A stretch of DNA of 64,000 bases from Magnaporthiopsis rhizophila. Taxonomy: Eukaryota; Ascomycota; Sordariomycetes; Magnaporthales; Magnaporthaceae. The position numbers and the translations under genes are program-made. The stretch spans positions 1 to 64,000 of the forward strand of contig PYSS01000066.1 in the NCBI GenBank assembly GCA_003049465.1, read 5' to 3'. The notes beneath the pieces are model-generated. The model did not search any database. It worked only from the letters and a program-made list of their open reading frames with translations, and was not told the DNA's origin. Within the stretch, counting starts at the first letter, position 1, and each line of letters starts with the position of its first letter. Positions 11,401-22,593 of this stretch are shown piece after piece.

Positions 11401-13272
11401 GTCGAAAGGAGATGGTGCTCTGTAAAGACGCCTCCTTCTCGTTAATCCCATATCTCCCTTGCATTACTATGACCAACTCCATATGATAACAACCGCCTTG
11501 TGCGAAACAAGTCTTTACGTCCATCCATCACATCGGCCCATGTCGATCGATGCTGCTGTGCCGCCGACCTCGCCCCTTGCCCGTGCCGCCCTGTTGTGAC
11601 GATGCCCCTCCCGCCTGGAAGGATTCCTGCTAGTTTTTCGTCACATTCTTGGTCCATCCACCGGTTTTTTCTTCTTCTTCTCCTTTTCCTATCCGCCCGT
11701 CGCGAGCGAGATGCTGTCTTTTCCCGGGCTCCCGATTCAGGCAAGTCAAGGCAAGTCGAGTCCGCCGCTTTTTTCTCTTCTTCCTTTTCGCTTCGTTTAG
11801 TGCCTGTCCACCCCGCTTGCCGCGTGGTGCAAGGATGCCACGCCAGCACGGCCCTCAACGTCGGGCCTGCCATCCCCACCTGCCTCGTGCGCTGTTGCTC
11901 GCCGGCCGTATACCTACAGGTCTCTTTGTGGGATGGCTATCTGTCGATATGGGGGCGCATGTGCGCGCCTAAATGCCCAAAGCAAATTGGGCAAGCAGGT
12001 AAGCAGGCAAAAAGCAGGTTGACAAGTCAGGCAGACCAGGGCAGGCAAGAGTGAGGGCAATGTTGCAGTCCCATTCCCGAGGCGGTCAGTCGGATCAGCC
12101 ACGCAGCGGTAAGTCCTGGGGGTTGTGTCAGGAATTGGCGAGCAGAGCCGGGGTCTTTGGGAGAGGGCGGTGTCGGAGGTCCCTCGCACTCGGCTGTGGT
12201 CGCCATGGTTGGTCATGATGTCTTCATGCCGGACTAGCGGCTCGGCACCTAGGGAGGGTAGTTCAGTTCGGCCGGCAGCTTCGATTTGCCTCTTCCTGGC
12301 AGCAGATAGCGTCAGCGGCCGCCGCCCAGGCCGCCTCCATTCTCCGCACTTCGATCTCGGTCGCTGATGGGGCCAGCCGGCCGAGGCGAGATGCAGTCCA
12401 TCAGCACAGCCCAAGCACGCGCATAGGCTGGGCCGGGTTCTCTGGCCTGGGGCTGGCTGCCAGGCAGGGTGCGGCAGCCGGTCAGAGATTGAGTTTAATC
12501 GCTTCCAGCAAAATCCTTCCAACCCTTTTCCCACTTTGCCCGCCCGGGACCACCCGAAAGCCTAAATCAGAAAGGAGCGCGCTTGGTACCTGGGGCGGCG
12601 CCGGTGGGTGATGCTAAGATAGCCTGCCCGCCTTAGAAAACACGCCAGACGGCAGATGGAAAAAAAAAATCCGCACTTTTTTTCAGCCCCGCTCAAAGTG
12701 TCAGGCAGGACCGCCGCAACCGCAACCGCCACCAGAGAGCAGAGACCAGGGGGCCATGCAACCGCCGGCGCCGCCAAACGCCAGCCAGAGAGTGTGAGAA
12801 AGAGCGCGAGAGAAAGAGTGTGAGAGAGAGGAGTAAGGGGCGAGCGAGTTAAAGCGCAGCCGCAGCCTGGCCACCGAATTGCCAAGAGGCGTTATGCGCG
12901 ACGCGTGAGTACAGCGTGCATCCCGCTGTGCCACCAATTTGTATTAGTCCTGACGCCAACACCCCAACCTTTTTCTTTTTTACCGCGGTCGACGGCAAGG
13001 GAGTGCGTCTAGAACAAGGGAAGGGCCGGCGGGCAAGTATCGACGAGGTACTCCTTGTAGTCCTGTGTCTTTCTGGTTCTTCTGGACGCCAAGGTGGTGT
13101 GGTGTGTGTGCTGCATGTTGCTCTGGCCAAGGTTGTATCAATGTTCCGTCCCGTTTCTTCGTGGATGCTGCTCCACCCAGAAACGAGTTCCACACACACC
13201 ACACACAATCGCGCACTCCCAGGCTCATTGTTGGACATATACCACTTGCATGGTGGCATAAAAAGGGAGAGG

Positions 13273-13317
<45 letters not shown>
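13273..13317. repeat. 45-base A tract
   Basis: An uninterrupted run of 45 A on the plus strand. It begins about 275 bases downstream of the PSD1 stop codon, so it reads as poly(T) on the sense strand of that gene. Confidence 0.9.
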
Positions 13318-13318
<1 letters not shown>

Positions 13319-13590
13319 ATGAAAGCGTTGTTTTGCATTTGGAGTGTATATACGTCCAATAAGATCTAGACAAGACTAGATACAATGATACCTGGGACTC
13401 GGACTCTTGCATAGCCGTCAAGGTTGCATGCATGTCATTGTGCGAGATGACGCAATGCTGACAACAAAGCCATGCTTCGCTGTATATGATTCTCGGCTCA
13501 TCATAAACGGCACATCTGGGCGTCGCGTGTAGTTGTTCGATAAATCACAATGGTATCAATCATGGTTTCTCATCCCATCATCGACCTCGC

Positions 13591-15318
13591 TCACTCCTCA
13601 TCCACCCGCCCCAGCGCCTGCCCCATCTTGACCTTCTGCCCCTTCTCCACAGCCCACGAGAAGCCGTCGCGCCCGCTCTTGCTCCTCGCCGGCGCCTCAA
13701 ACACGAGCACGATGGTGCTCCCCAGCTGGAACCCGCCCATCTCCTCACCCCGCCGCAGCGCGTGCCCCCTCAGCACGGGGCTGGCCGACTCGTACGTGGC
13801 CTCGGAGAAGCCCGAGTACACCTCGCCCCGGGCCGCCGCCTCCTCGGCCGCCCGGTCGGCCGCCGTGTCGGTCAGGAGGCTGTTTGTGCGCAGCTCGCGG
13901 TCGAACCGCACCTTGATGGACCCGACGTTTGTGGCGCCCACGGACACGTACGAGAAGAAGCCGTAGCGCCAGCGGCCCAGCAGCACCACGCGCTCGTTGA
14001 GCGTGAACAGGCCCGGGAGCGTGCGCTGCAGGTACGGCGACACGCTGTAGAGCTCTCCCGCGAAGTGGCGCCGCCGCTCCACCACCCAGTTGGCGGGCGA
14101 GTGGAAGCGGTGGTAGTCGCCGGGGGCCAGATACACGACGGCGTAGTAGAGCTTGGTCTTGCGCTGCTCCGCCAGCAGCGAGTACCACGGCTTCTCGGCC
14201 AGCGCCAGGTCCGCGCGCACCTCGGACACCGATGCCGGGGACGGCGTCACCGACTGGTCCTCGGCCTTGTCCTTGCCGTCCCTGCTCGGCTGCGACATGG
14301 GCGGGCCCGAGAGGAGGCCGGGGAGCGTGTAGGGGATGCCGTTGACGCGCGCAAACTCCTCGTCCTGCTTGACGATCTCTTCGTCGTGGCCGAGCTCTGC
14401 GGGAGTGGTCGTTCCGCTGGACGAGGGGGTGTTGCTTGCCGATGTCGAGGGTGTATGCTCTCCCAGCAACGCATCGATGCTGTATGTCACACCCTTGACC
14501 TGCTCAATGGCGCCGCCCTCGATCTGGCCGAACTGCAGCACGCGGCCGTCGGCAGGCGATAGCAATACGTGCGGGTCCGGGTCGAGTGGCCGCGCCCCGG
14601 GCTTTAGTGTCCGGTAAAAAAAGGAGGCCAGATTTGGGAAATTGTGCAGATCCGGCTCTTCCACTTCATCCAGGCTGTTGTTGTTCCGGAACGTTAGCCA
14701 TCTGCCGAGAGCGCGTCCTCCCAAATCATGTCTCGGCCACCAACGTCGACGTACTTAACACCGAATATGAACGAGTAGAGCTTGAAGCCGGGAACCCTCA
14801 GGTAATAGGGGATGGTGAGCTCGTTGAACCGGCCCCATAATCTCGAGAGAGCTTTGAGAGGCAGTGTCGACATGATCTGGACCTGCCTGCCCTGGACAGT
14901 CAGCAGGGCGTTGCTGGCGCAATAAAAAAGACACAGAAAGCTGGCCGGAGGGGTCGTCCACTCACCAGGGGCCGTCAGGCCTTACACGCTGCCGCCTTTT
15001 GGGGGACGGGGACCCTTCGGCACTGTCGAGCTCGGCGCGCTCCTTTTCCCTCTGGGACACACGGTAGAACTGGACGAGGCCGAGGAAGCCGATGCCGACA
15101 CCAACAGGGATGTTGTACCAAGTGACCTTGGAGTTCCTGAGGGCCTCGCGCAGGCGGTACGAAAAGCGTGGCCGCTTCGGGGTTTCATGGGAGGAGTAGT
15201 AGCGCGCGGTCGGTCGCCTCGCCGGGGTCAAGGGGCAGAAGGCGCCGCAGCGGGCGCCTGCTGGCCTATACAGAAGCCTTGTTCGGGGCATCTTGCCGGC
15301 GGCCGCTATCGAGGCCAT
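13591..15318 (-). CDS. psd1: mitochondrial phosphatidylserine decarboxylase proenzyme
   Basis: Makes phosphatidylethanolamine from phosphatidylserine at the mitochondrial inner membrane. Exons on the minus strand: 15318-14966, 14886-14755, 14674-13591. They are joined across introns of 79 bp (donor GTGAG) and 80 bp (donor GTACGT, branch GCTAAC) and give 522 residues. The splice junctions restore the conserved W-Q-V-Q-I-M and F-G-V-N-L-D-E-V stretches. The N-terminus is Arg/Ala-rich and lacks acidic residues, as in a mitochondrial presequence, and a membrane helix follows at about residues 70-88 (I-P-V-G-V-G-I-G-F-L-G). Catalytic features are S-P-A-D-G with Asp204, the D-Y-H-R-F-H motif with His350/His353, and the LGST self-cleavage site at 479-482. 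Cleavage there would leave a 42-residue pyruvoyl alpha chain. A disordered insert of about 85 residues (roughly 235-320) interrupts the core. The gene is divergent from the ERAD-type gene starting at 16143. Confidence 0.95.
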
Positions 15319-16142
15319 CGTGTGTGAGGATTTTAGGTGGCTCTAAGGGCGACAAGGGTGGAAAATACCAGGCGGGGATGTATCTCTGCCAGGCCATGAG
15401 CTGGGCCCGTCGTCTGCCCGCTGGGCCTCGGGATGGACTCTCCAAGTATACCGGGAACTCTGGCGCGTATTGGGCACCTCGAGCAGGGCGGTCTTGCTCA
15501 ATTGAGCGTTGGTTAGCAGCGGCCCGAACAACTCGCGACCTTGGAAAACAGCTGAACCGATTTAGTGCTTGCGCGATAGACTGATGACGCAGGGCTGCAG
15601 CGTCGAGGGAAATTGGTGGGGCCAAAGTCAGGCCGTTTTAGCCTGTTGCCCCGAGGCCTGTCCCCCGTACCTGTACCTGACCCTGCAGCTTTTAGTGCCC
15701 GCAACGGCCTGTACCGCGACCTGCCTTCCAACAGCCTCAAATGGAGAAAGGTGGCCAGACTTTGTGCGACGCGGCTCATCCGGCAGCAGTTAAATTCGCT
15801 ACTTCTCTGTTTCCTTTGTTGTCGTTTCCCGACGCCCTGATCCTAACCACGCCTCTCTTTTGCTCAACCTCCATCAATTCGCCAACTGCTTAAAATCGTC
15901 GCCGCTGGCCGCCTTCGGCTTTTCCTTGGTGGGGGAACGTTGGGGACATGCCACATGGTTACGCAGGCCTTGAACCTTGATCTGACGTCGTCCAGTTCTG
16001 CACGGGCGGTGGCCATAGCCAGCTCGCTGCAGCCAGCGCGCGTCTCAACTTTGCTTGCCGCCGATCCTAGGAGGCACATACAGTCCTCGATTGGCCATCA
16101 AACCACACAGGTCTACGATATCGCTCAAACTTACGATCCGAG
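15319..16142. promoter_or_regulatory. 824-bp divergent promoter region
   Basis: It lies between the start codons of psd1 (minus) and the UBL/two-TM protein (plus), so it must carry both promoters and 5' leaders. No long open frame or repeat is seen. Specific factor sites cannot be assigned. Confidence 0.55.
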
Positions 16143-18304
16143 ATGCCCGACGTCGAGGAGCCCCGGGCACCTGCCGCTGTGCCCGCAACCATCAATGTCG
16201 AAATCGTGTCGCCCTCGGCCGGCGTCCCTGTGCCGCTCTCACTCCCGGATTTGCCGACCAAGACAACAGTCGCCCAGCTCAAGGACATGGTCCGCCAAAA
16301 GCTGACGGTCCCTGACCCGGCCGCGGTCGACCTGCGCGTCATTTACCAGGGCAGGATGCTGGCGCCGCCGGAACTGACCCTGGAGAACGCCCTCGGCCTC
16401 GACGCAGTAGGTGTCTCCGGTTCCTTTTGTGCGATGGCCTTGTCTAACAAACACGCCCTGGAGTCCAGATCCGCGAACCCGGCAAACGCGTCCTCCACGT
16501 TGTCGCCAACACCTCGGCTCGAGTCCCAGCCGTTCCCTTTGTCCCCCCCGAGCAGAGTCAGCCCGCACCACCTCCGGACCAGACCGCACAGCTCGAGGCC
16601 ATTCGCCGTCGTCACATGGCCGCGCGCAACGAGGTCCTGACTGCGCACCAGCAAGCTCGGGCGGCCATGCACCTCAACGGCATCCAGGACCAAGGGCAGG
16701 CACAGCCAGGCCCTGCGATGAACCACTCGACAACAACCACAACCACGACCACGAGAATCTTCTCCGCCGCCGGCCAGCCCGGCCAGCCCGGCCAGCAGGT
16801 GCCGATCCCCGGAGGGTTAGAAATGGCGGCTGCCCAAGCGGCTGCCCAAGCGGCTCACGACAGTCACTTGCAGGCCCTCCGCAATCACCTGAACACTCTC
16901 CATGCCCAGGGCGCGCAAGCCGGCCCCCCGCAATACATGGCTGGCGGGAGCCCAGTTTTCTTGCCGTCACAGCAGGGGACAGCACCGCAGCAGCAGCAGC
17001 AGCAGCAGCTCCATCAGCAGCTGTTGTTCCAGCAACTCCAGCAGCAGCAACTCCAGCAGTTCCAACAGCAGCAGCTCCAGCGACAGCAACTCCAGCAACA
17101 GCAACTCCAGCAGCAGCAGCAGCAGCCATCGTCGGCAACTCAGGCTCGCACGGCGGGACCCGAGGTCTACATCCTCAGCTCGCCCGCGGGGCCCGAGGCC
17201 ATTCTCGTCCACAGCAACGGCAATGCCTATCTTTCTTCACCGGCAGGGCTGTCCTCGGGCGTAGATCTGGGCTCAACGATAGGCCAAGCGACGGCCGCTC
17301 AACTCGCAGGCCTTAGAGCTCCCGGCCAGGTGGCAGGACAACGCCCAGAAGAGACGGCGCATCAAGTGATCGAGCGGTGGCGCGAGAACGGGCGGCGGCC
17401 ATTCCAGGTCCGGGCCGAAGCCCTGGGCGGCCACTTCCAGATGGCGTTCCCAGGATACCCGGACAACCCCATACCCATGCCGCAGCGGGCGCGGCCACCT
17501 CGGGACCAGCGGATGCGCCGGGGGCGGCCGGTGGTTCTCCGCGGCCACCACCGGAACGGCCAGTTGGCCGGCGCGATCGCGGCGGCAATCTGGCCGCACC
17601 TCTGGCTCATGATCCGGATGGGCATCTTCATCTACTGGTTCCGGTTCCTTCACAGCGAGTCGTCGTGGGGGCGCTGGTTCAGCGTGCTCGGCATTGCCCT
17701 CGCCGTGCTCGTCATCAACACGGGCATGCTGAATGGGGTCGTCGACCAGGCGTGGCAGCCGGTCCGCGAGCACCTGGACCGCCTCATGCACATGGGCCCG
17801 GAGGCGGGCGCACCGCCACAGCGACGACAGAACAACATCATCGGCGACAACGGCGCTCCACGGGCTCGTGCGACAGAACCGGATCCCGCAGCGGCGGCGG
17901 CAAGGATGGTGGCGGCGCGCAGGGAAGCCAACGGCAACTGGCTCCTGGACCAGGTCCGCCGGGTGGAGCGGGCGGGGCTACTGTTCCTGGCGAGCATAGC
18001 GCCTGGCGTTGCCGAGCGTCACATTGCACATCTCGAGGCGGAGGCCAGGGCCGAGCGCCGGAGGCAGGAGATTGCGGTGGAGGTGGCGGCACAGGTGGCG
18101 GCAGAGGAAGCGGCTGAGGCGGCAGCTGCTGAAGCGGCAGCGGCTGGTCCTGCCACTGAGACGGAGGCTTTCGGTGGTCAAGCCCCTGCCGATACCAACA
18201 CTGGCACAACGGGATCTGCTCCCGTCGAGGGTGTCCCGCCGACCGTAGAGGGTGCTTCGGGAGCTGGTGTCGACGGCGGGGGTGCTGGTCCCCGCAGCAA
18301 CTAA
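16143..18304 (+). CDS. ubiquitin-like domain, two-TM ER membrane protein (HERP/Usa1-like ERAD scaffold)
   Basis: Exon 1 is 16143-16406 and exon 2 is 16469-18304. The 62-bp intron has a GTAGGT donor, a TCTAAC branch and a CAG acceptor. The product is 699 residues. Residues about 16-105 form a ubiquitin-like fold (T-V-A-Q-L-K-D-M-V, L-R-V-I-Y-Q-G-R-M-L). A Gln-rich tract fills about 262-307. Two hydrophobic segments follow at about 454-482 and 489-510, then a conserved-looking L-F-L-A-S-I-A-P-G-V segment and an Ala/Glu coiled tail. A UBL, a disordered middle and a membrane hairpin is the architecture of HERPUD1 and yeast Usa1, which organise the Hrd1 ubiquitin ligase in ER-associated degradation. 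That role is inferred from architecture; there is no exact motif I can call diagnostic. The long Gln tract may be length-variable. Confidence 0.85.
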
Positions 18305-18895
18305 CGACAGCACAGGGCAATGGAAATGCGAACAGCGACATCTTTAGGCGTGTTTGGAGGGTTATGATGGACGGCATGAGACGTATGTAGACGGACATAT
18401 ACTTATTTTGCTGACTGCCGCTACTCTGTATGTCTACGATGGCAATAGTTCGTCCTTGTTTTTTTTTTGCTATTAAGGTACCGTGAGACATGTGGTGGTG
18501 GTGCCAAGACAGGGGCCCAAGTGAACGGGCCTCGAGGGAAAAGTGGGATGGCTCCAGACCTCGGCACGTCGCTTCTGGGCCCGTAAGCTCGGGGACGTCT
18601 CCACAGTCTCCTGTCTGGGGAAATAAAGACCTGAGAATGAAATAATAACTTGGACTCGCAAGCAGTCTTTTTGCTCCTGCTATTATATCGTGCATCTTTA
18701 TCAGTCACGTTTGATACTGGGGAAAGTTGTGTGTTGAGAATTGTCAGCAGTCCGGCTTCTCCAAAGATCCAGCGCCGTCATCTTGCGATCTCATCAACCG
18801 AGGCTGTTGCTTGGCCGAAAAATCATCACCATCACCACAGCCAACCACCTAAAACACAACCGCAAGACACAACACAAACAAAAAATACCGCAATA
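18305..18895. other. intergenic, tandem + genes
   Basis: This 591-bp stretch holds the 3' UTR of the UBL/two-TM gene and the promoter and leader of the dehydrogenase. The last 70 bases before the start codon are CA/A-rich (repeated CACAAC and ATCACC), typical of a fungal 5' leader. Confidence 0.5.
18622..18627 (+). terminator. possible poly(A) signal of the UBL/two-TM gene
   Basis: An AATAAA about 320 bases past the stop codon and about 270 bases before the next start codon on the same strand. Confidence 0.35.
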
Positions 18896-19500
18896 ATGGC
18901 GGAAGCACAGCTCAAAGACTTCCCCACCCTCTTCTCCCTCAACGGCAAAGTCTGCGTCGTGACGGGCGGCTCGCGCGGGCTGGGGCTCAGCGCCGCGTCG
19001 GCGCTGCTCCAGGCGGGGGCGTCCAAAGTCTTCATCTCGTCGCGCAAGGCCGACGCCTGCGCCGCCGCCTGCGCGACCCTCAACTCGCTACCCAACCTCC
19101 CCTACCGGGGCGCCGTCGCGATCCCTGCCCCGGCCGACTCTGCGACCGAGGCCGGGGTTCTGTCGCTGCTGGCCACGGTGAAATCGCACCTGGCACCGGG
19201 GGAGCGCGTCGACGTGCTCATGGCCAACGCGGGCGCGTCGTGGGGCGCCCCGCTCGACAGCCACCCGGACTCGGCGTTTGCCAAAGTCATGGACCTCAAC
19301 GTGCGCGCCGTCTTCAACACCATCAAGCTGTTCGCGCCGCTCATGCGGCGGGGCCCGCCCGAGTCGCTCGAGGACCCGGCGAGGGTCATTATTACGGGAA
19401 GCGTTGCCGGGTTGGGGGTTGGGACGTTGGGGCAGCAGGGGACTGTATGTTTTTTTTTTTGCCGTTGCTCCCATCTTTCCAACTTCCCATCTCCCGTTTG

Positions 19501-19543
<43 letters not shown>

Positions 19544-19961
19544 CGAAAAAAAAAAAAAAAAAAAAAAGAAAAGAANAAAAAAAAAAAAAAAAAAAAAAAG
19601 CGTGCTAACACGACAGCAAAAACAGTACGGATACAGCGCCTCCAAGGCGGCAGCAATCCACCTGGGCCGCAACCTGGCCCTGGAGCTGGGCCCACGCGGC
19701 ATCAGCGTCAACAACATCGCCCCGGGCTTCTTCCCCTCCAAGATGGCAAACGGCCTGCTGGAGCTGAGCGGCGGCGCCGACGAGCACGCGCGCAGGAACC
19801 CGATGCGTCGCCTCGGCAGGCCCGAGGACATTGCCGGCGTCGTCGTCTACCTGGCCAGCCGCGCCAGCGCCCACGTGAACGGGGCTACTATTACTATCGA
19901 CGGCGGGGCCATGTGGTCGCGGGGTGAGCTGATGGTTGAGCCGGTTGCCGCCAAGCTGTAA
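18896..19961 (+). CDS. short-chain dehydrogenase/reductase, RhlG-like
   Basis: Exons 18896-19444 and 19626-19961 give 294 residues. The intron (19445-19625) has a GTATGT donor, a GCTAAC branch and a CAG acceptor, and rejoins the frame as Q-Q-G-T / Y-G-Y-S-A-S-K. It is a classical SDR with a Rossmann NAD(P) motif T-G-G-S-R-G-L-G at 23-30, N-A-G at 111-113, catalytic Ser169, Tyr186 and Lys190, and a C-terminal I-D-G-G. The stretches F-S-L-N-G-K, N-A-G-A-S-W-G-A and G-F-F-P-S-K-M resemble the RhlG type of 3-oxoacyl reductase rather than FabG. The substrate is unknown; fungal members are usually left as generic reductases. The intron is odd: most of it is A-homopolymer, and it holds the only ambiguous base (n at 19576). 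The gene converges on the carnosine methyltransferase with 137 bp between the stops. Confidence 0.92.
19501..19599. repeat. interrupted ~99-base A tract inside the SDR intron
   Basis: A 42-A run (19501-19542), then GCG, a 22-A run, a short A/G section with an ambiguous base at 19576, and another A run to 19599. The true length is uncertain because such runs are prone to sequencing error. Confidence 0.88.
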
Positions 19962-20098
19962 CGTTGTGTGTTTATCTTCATGTAGTGAAGCTGTTTAAAA
20001 TGGGAGACAACTCTTTTTTCTTTCTCCAGTTCTCCCGCCTTTTTCTACCCCTGCCCATGTACATCAAGTTAGGTAACCTCCATCCATCGGTTCCCCCG

Positions 20099-21538
20099 TC
20101 ACACGTCCCCCACCCAGTCCGCCCTCTTCCGCGCGGTCCACGAGCTGGGCCGGTAAACGGTCCGGAGCATGCTGTCCGGGTCCTGTATGTACGGCGCCTC
20201 CAGTTCCGTATTGCCACGGTGCTCAATCTTGAACCCGACCGTCTCGACGAGCGCCAGCACCTCGTCCTCGGTCAGCTCAAACGAGCCCGGGTCCGCGATG
20301 CCCGTCGACGCCTCAGGGTCGTGCTCGCCGTCGCCGTCGTCGCCCCTGCCCCTGTTTCCGGGAGCGTTGTTCTCAAAATGCCACAGCAGGGGTCCCACGT
20401 TGATCAGTATCCCATTCGGCCGGAGACAGCCGCGGATGCAGCTCAGGTACCGAACCAGGTTGGGCGCCGTGTCGAGGAAAAAGACGGTGGCGACCGCGTC
20501 GAATCGCTCCCGCTGGTCTTCCTGCTCGTAAAGGCACAAAAAATCGGCCGCGGACATGGACATGGACCCGCCGGGCCGCTCGGGCTCGGACCCCAGCCGC
20601 GTGGCTGGGTGCACGTCGGGCACGGCGTAGGACCGCAGCTGGTTGGCGCGCGAGCGGTGGTTGGAAAAGGTCTGGATCCAGGGGTAGATGCGGTGGCAGC
20701 CGGCGTGGGGCGCCCGGTTGAGGACGTAGGCCGACGCCAGCAGCTGGTGGTATGATATCTCGTTCCCCTCGACCTCGAAACCCATGTCGCAGAGGTCGAA
20801 CACGAGGCGGCCGAGGCCAGCACCGGGCACGAGGACCTTGAGAGGAGCGGCGGCAGCGGCGGAGGTGTTGTTATCATTGCTGCTGCTGCTACTGCTCCCT
20901 CGTGCCGACGCTGCCAGCGACTGCCGCTGCAAAAACCGCAGGTCCCGCTCATACCGCAGGGAATGCTTGACGGGCCCGTAGCTGGCGTCCCTCTCACTCG
21001 CGCCCTCGGCGGACCAGTCGCGGTAGAACTGACGCAGGGTGCTGCGGGCCTTGTCCATATCCGAAGGCTTGGCGGCACCGGTCCAGGGGCCCGAGACGAT
21101 GGGGACGATGCTGGCGGTGGTGGTAGCAGCAGCGGCAGCCATGCCGGGATCGGTGGCGGCGTTCTTGGCCGACGACGACTGCATGTGGAAGGAGCGAATG
21201 CCGGCGGTGGCGATGGCACGGGCCAGCTCGGCGTTGCTGTCGATGGCCTCGTCCACCCGGTCCAGCGTCTCGAGGAAGTTGAAGGGCGGCGCCGCCAGCA
21301 GCTTCCAGTGGGCCTGTGGCAGGGCGTAGAAGGACTGCCGCCGCAGGTGGGTGCCGTTGAAGTGGGCGACGCGGGAGTACTGGCTGGAGGGTGTCAGCTG
21401 TTGGAGTCTGGCAAGGAGGGAGTTGTGATGAGCCTACAAGAATGAGTCTATCGCCGCGTGGATCACGCGCAGCTCTTCTGGGTCCGTGACATCATTCTCG
21501 ATGCCTTGCCATTCGGTGTCGCCCAGGGTGGCGGCCAT
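20099..21538 (-). CDS. carnosine N-methyltransferase (N2227 family)
   Basis: Exons 21538-21438 and 21383-20099 join across a 54-bp intron (donor GTAGGC, acceptor CCAG) to give 461 residues. The family transfers a methyl group from SAM to the imidazole of carnosine-like His-containing peptides; human CARNMT1 and yeast YNL092W are the reference members. Visible features in order: an N-terminal conserved region after the splice (F-Q-Y-S-R, L-P-Q-A-H-W-K-L-L), Q-F-Y-R-D-W-S-A-E-G at 152-161, and the SAM-binding V-L-V-P-G-A-G-L-G-R at 217-226 with the acidic E at 242 in G-N-E-I-S. These are followed by F-F-L-D-T-A-P-N (motif IV region) and G-P-L-L-W-H-F near the C-terminal third. A Ser/Asn/Ala insert precedes the SAM motif. 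The gene shares a 528-bp divergent promoter with the PAC4-like gene. Confidence 0.93.
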
Positions 21539-22066
21539 TGTATGGACGTGTGTCGGGGTCTCAAGCTATCCTATCTGGGTGTATACAGGGGTAGGACTAG
21601 GTGAAGACGTAGGTATCTCAGCCAGTCAACTCCGCTGTCTTGCTGAGAACTGTGGATTTGGCTTGCGTCAAATATGCTACTTGAGGGAGATTAGATTGGC
21701 TCGAGGGGAATAAAAAAAAAAAATACTTCAGAGGGCCATCAGCCCGTGTAATTGTAGATGAAAGTGAGAGGAAGCACGATAAAAAAAAAAAAAAAAAAAA
21801 AAAAAAGGCAATTTTTACCCGTGGTGGGACAAGAAGCTAGATGTGCCTGCCTCGTCAGGGAGTCGCGTCCGCGTTCCTTCTTAGTCACGCCGCCGCCTGG
21901 AGATATAGTGGAGCACTGGCGGGATCGCATTCACGGAAGCTATAGGTGGGGAGTGAGCGCTCATCGCAGGAGGGTGATCTCAACATACCAAAACGTATTG
22001 AGCGACGACGGACGGGATTTTCACCGCCTTGATAGACAACTCATGGGAAACTGCGGGCAACATAAA
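21539..22066. promoter_or_regulatory. 528-bp divergent promoter with 26-A tract
   Basis: It separates the start codons of the carnosine methyltransferase (minus) and the PAC4-like gene (plus). An uninterrupted 26-A run sits at 21781-21806, near the middle, with a shorter A run near 21710. Long poly(dA:dT) stretches in fungal promoters usually exclude nucleosomes, which fits a shared bidirectional promoter; this is inference. Confidence 0.55.
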
Positions 22067-22593
22067 ATGGCAGACACACCAGCACCAGACGCCAGCACAG
22101 CCACCCAACTCTCCCTCCCGCTCCCCCGCTCCCTCGACACGCGCATCTACGTGCACCTGACGGTGCGGCCCAAGTCCATCCTGCTCTGCCTGACGACCGC
22201 CACGGCCGACGAGCAGGGCTCGCCTTCGCCCATGGGGTCGTTTGTCTATGCCATTCCCGACGTAAACATCCACCCCATTCCCTGCATTCCATTCCACTCC
22301 CATCCATTGTTCTCCGACCAGCCCCACTAACACTACGCCGCCCAAAATAAAAGCGCTTCAACAAGCAACAACCGCTCACAACACCCCTCTACACGGTCGA
22401 GCCCACGCTCGAGCTGACCAACCGCATGGCCCGCCTGGTGGCCCGGCGCGCGGGGCTGCCGGTCTGCGTGGCAAACTCCATCAGCTTCGCCGGCGCCGGC
22501 CTGGGCGGCACCGCCGACGAGGAGATGGAGGCGTTTCGCGCTATCGTCGACGCTATCGTCGCTCGGCTGCCGGAGCCGCCGACGTCTGCCTGA
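22067..22593 (+). CDS. PAC4/Poc4-like proteasome assembly chaperone
   Basis: Exon 1 is 22067-22261 and exon 2 is 22366-22593. The 104-bp intron has a GTAAAC donor, an ACTAAC branch and an AAG acceptor that restores phase. The product is 140 residues. Exon 1 gives beta-strand-like segments (I-Y-V-H-L-T-V, S-I-L-L-C-L-T-T) followed by M-G-S-F-V-Y-A-I-P-D. Exon 2 gives P-L-Y-T-V-E-P, then an amphipathic helix T-N-R-M-A-R-L-V-A-R-R, a strand L-P-V-C-V-A-N-S and a final helix. This order matches the small PAC3/PAC4 fold, in which a heterodimer helps build the 20S alpha ring. The family is poorly conserved in sequence, so the call rests on length, segment order and the R-x-A-R-x-x-A-R-K/R helix. 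It could also be an uncharacterised protein of the same fold. Confidence 0.75.

Larger units (their letters stand above)
1129..13590. other. 12.5 kb gene-poor region
   Basis: No open frame here looks like a conserved protein. The longest ones (for example 9288-10169 minus and 6881-7516 minus) are low in hydrophobic patterning and hold no domain I recognise. What can be seen: GTCA repeats at 1588-1611, a 27-A tract at 1945-1971, a TG-rich microsatellite at about 2068-2200, tandem repeats between 6.9 and 8.5 kb, a GT/GA-rich patch at 10860-10900, and a 45-A tract at 13273-13317. Long non-coding transcripts or small multi-exon genes cannot be excluded. Confidence 0.6.

Noticed and set aside
13762..14562. 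266-residue plus-strand frame opposite PSD1
   Set aside because: Antisense shadow of the PSD1 coding sequence, with Arg/Val-rich composition forced by GC-rich codons.
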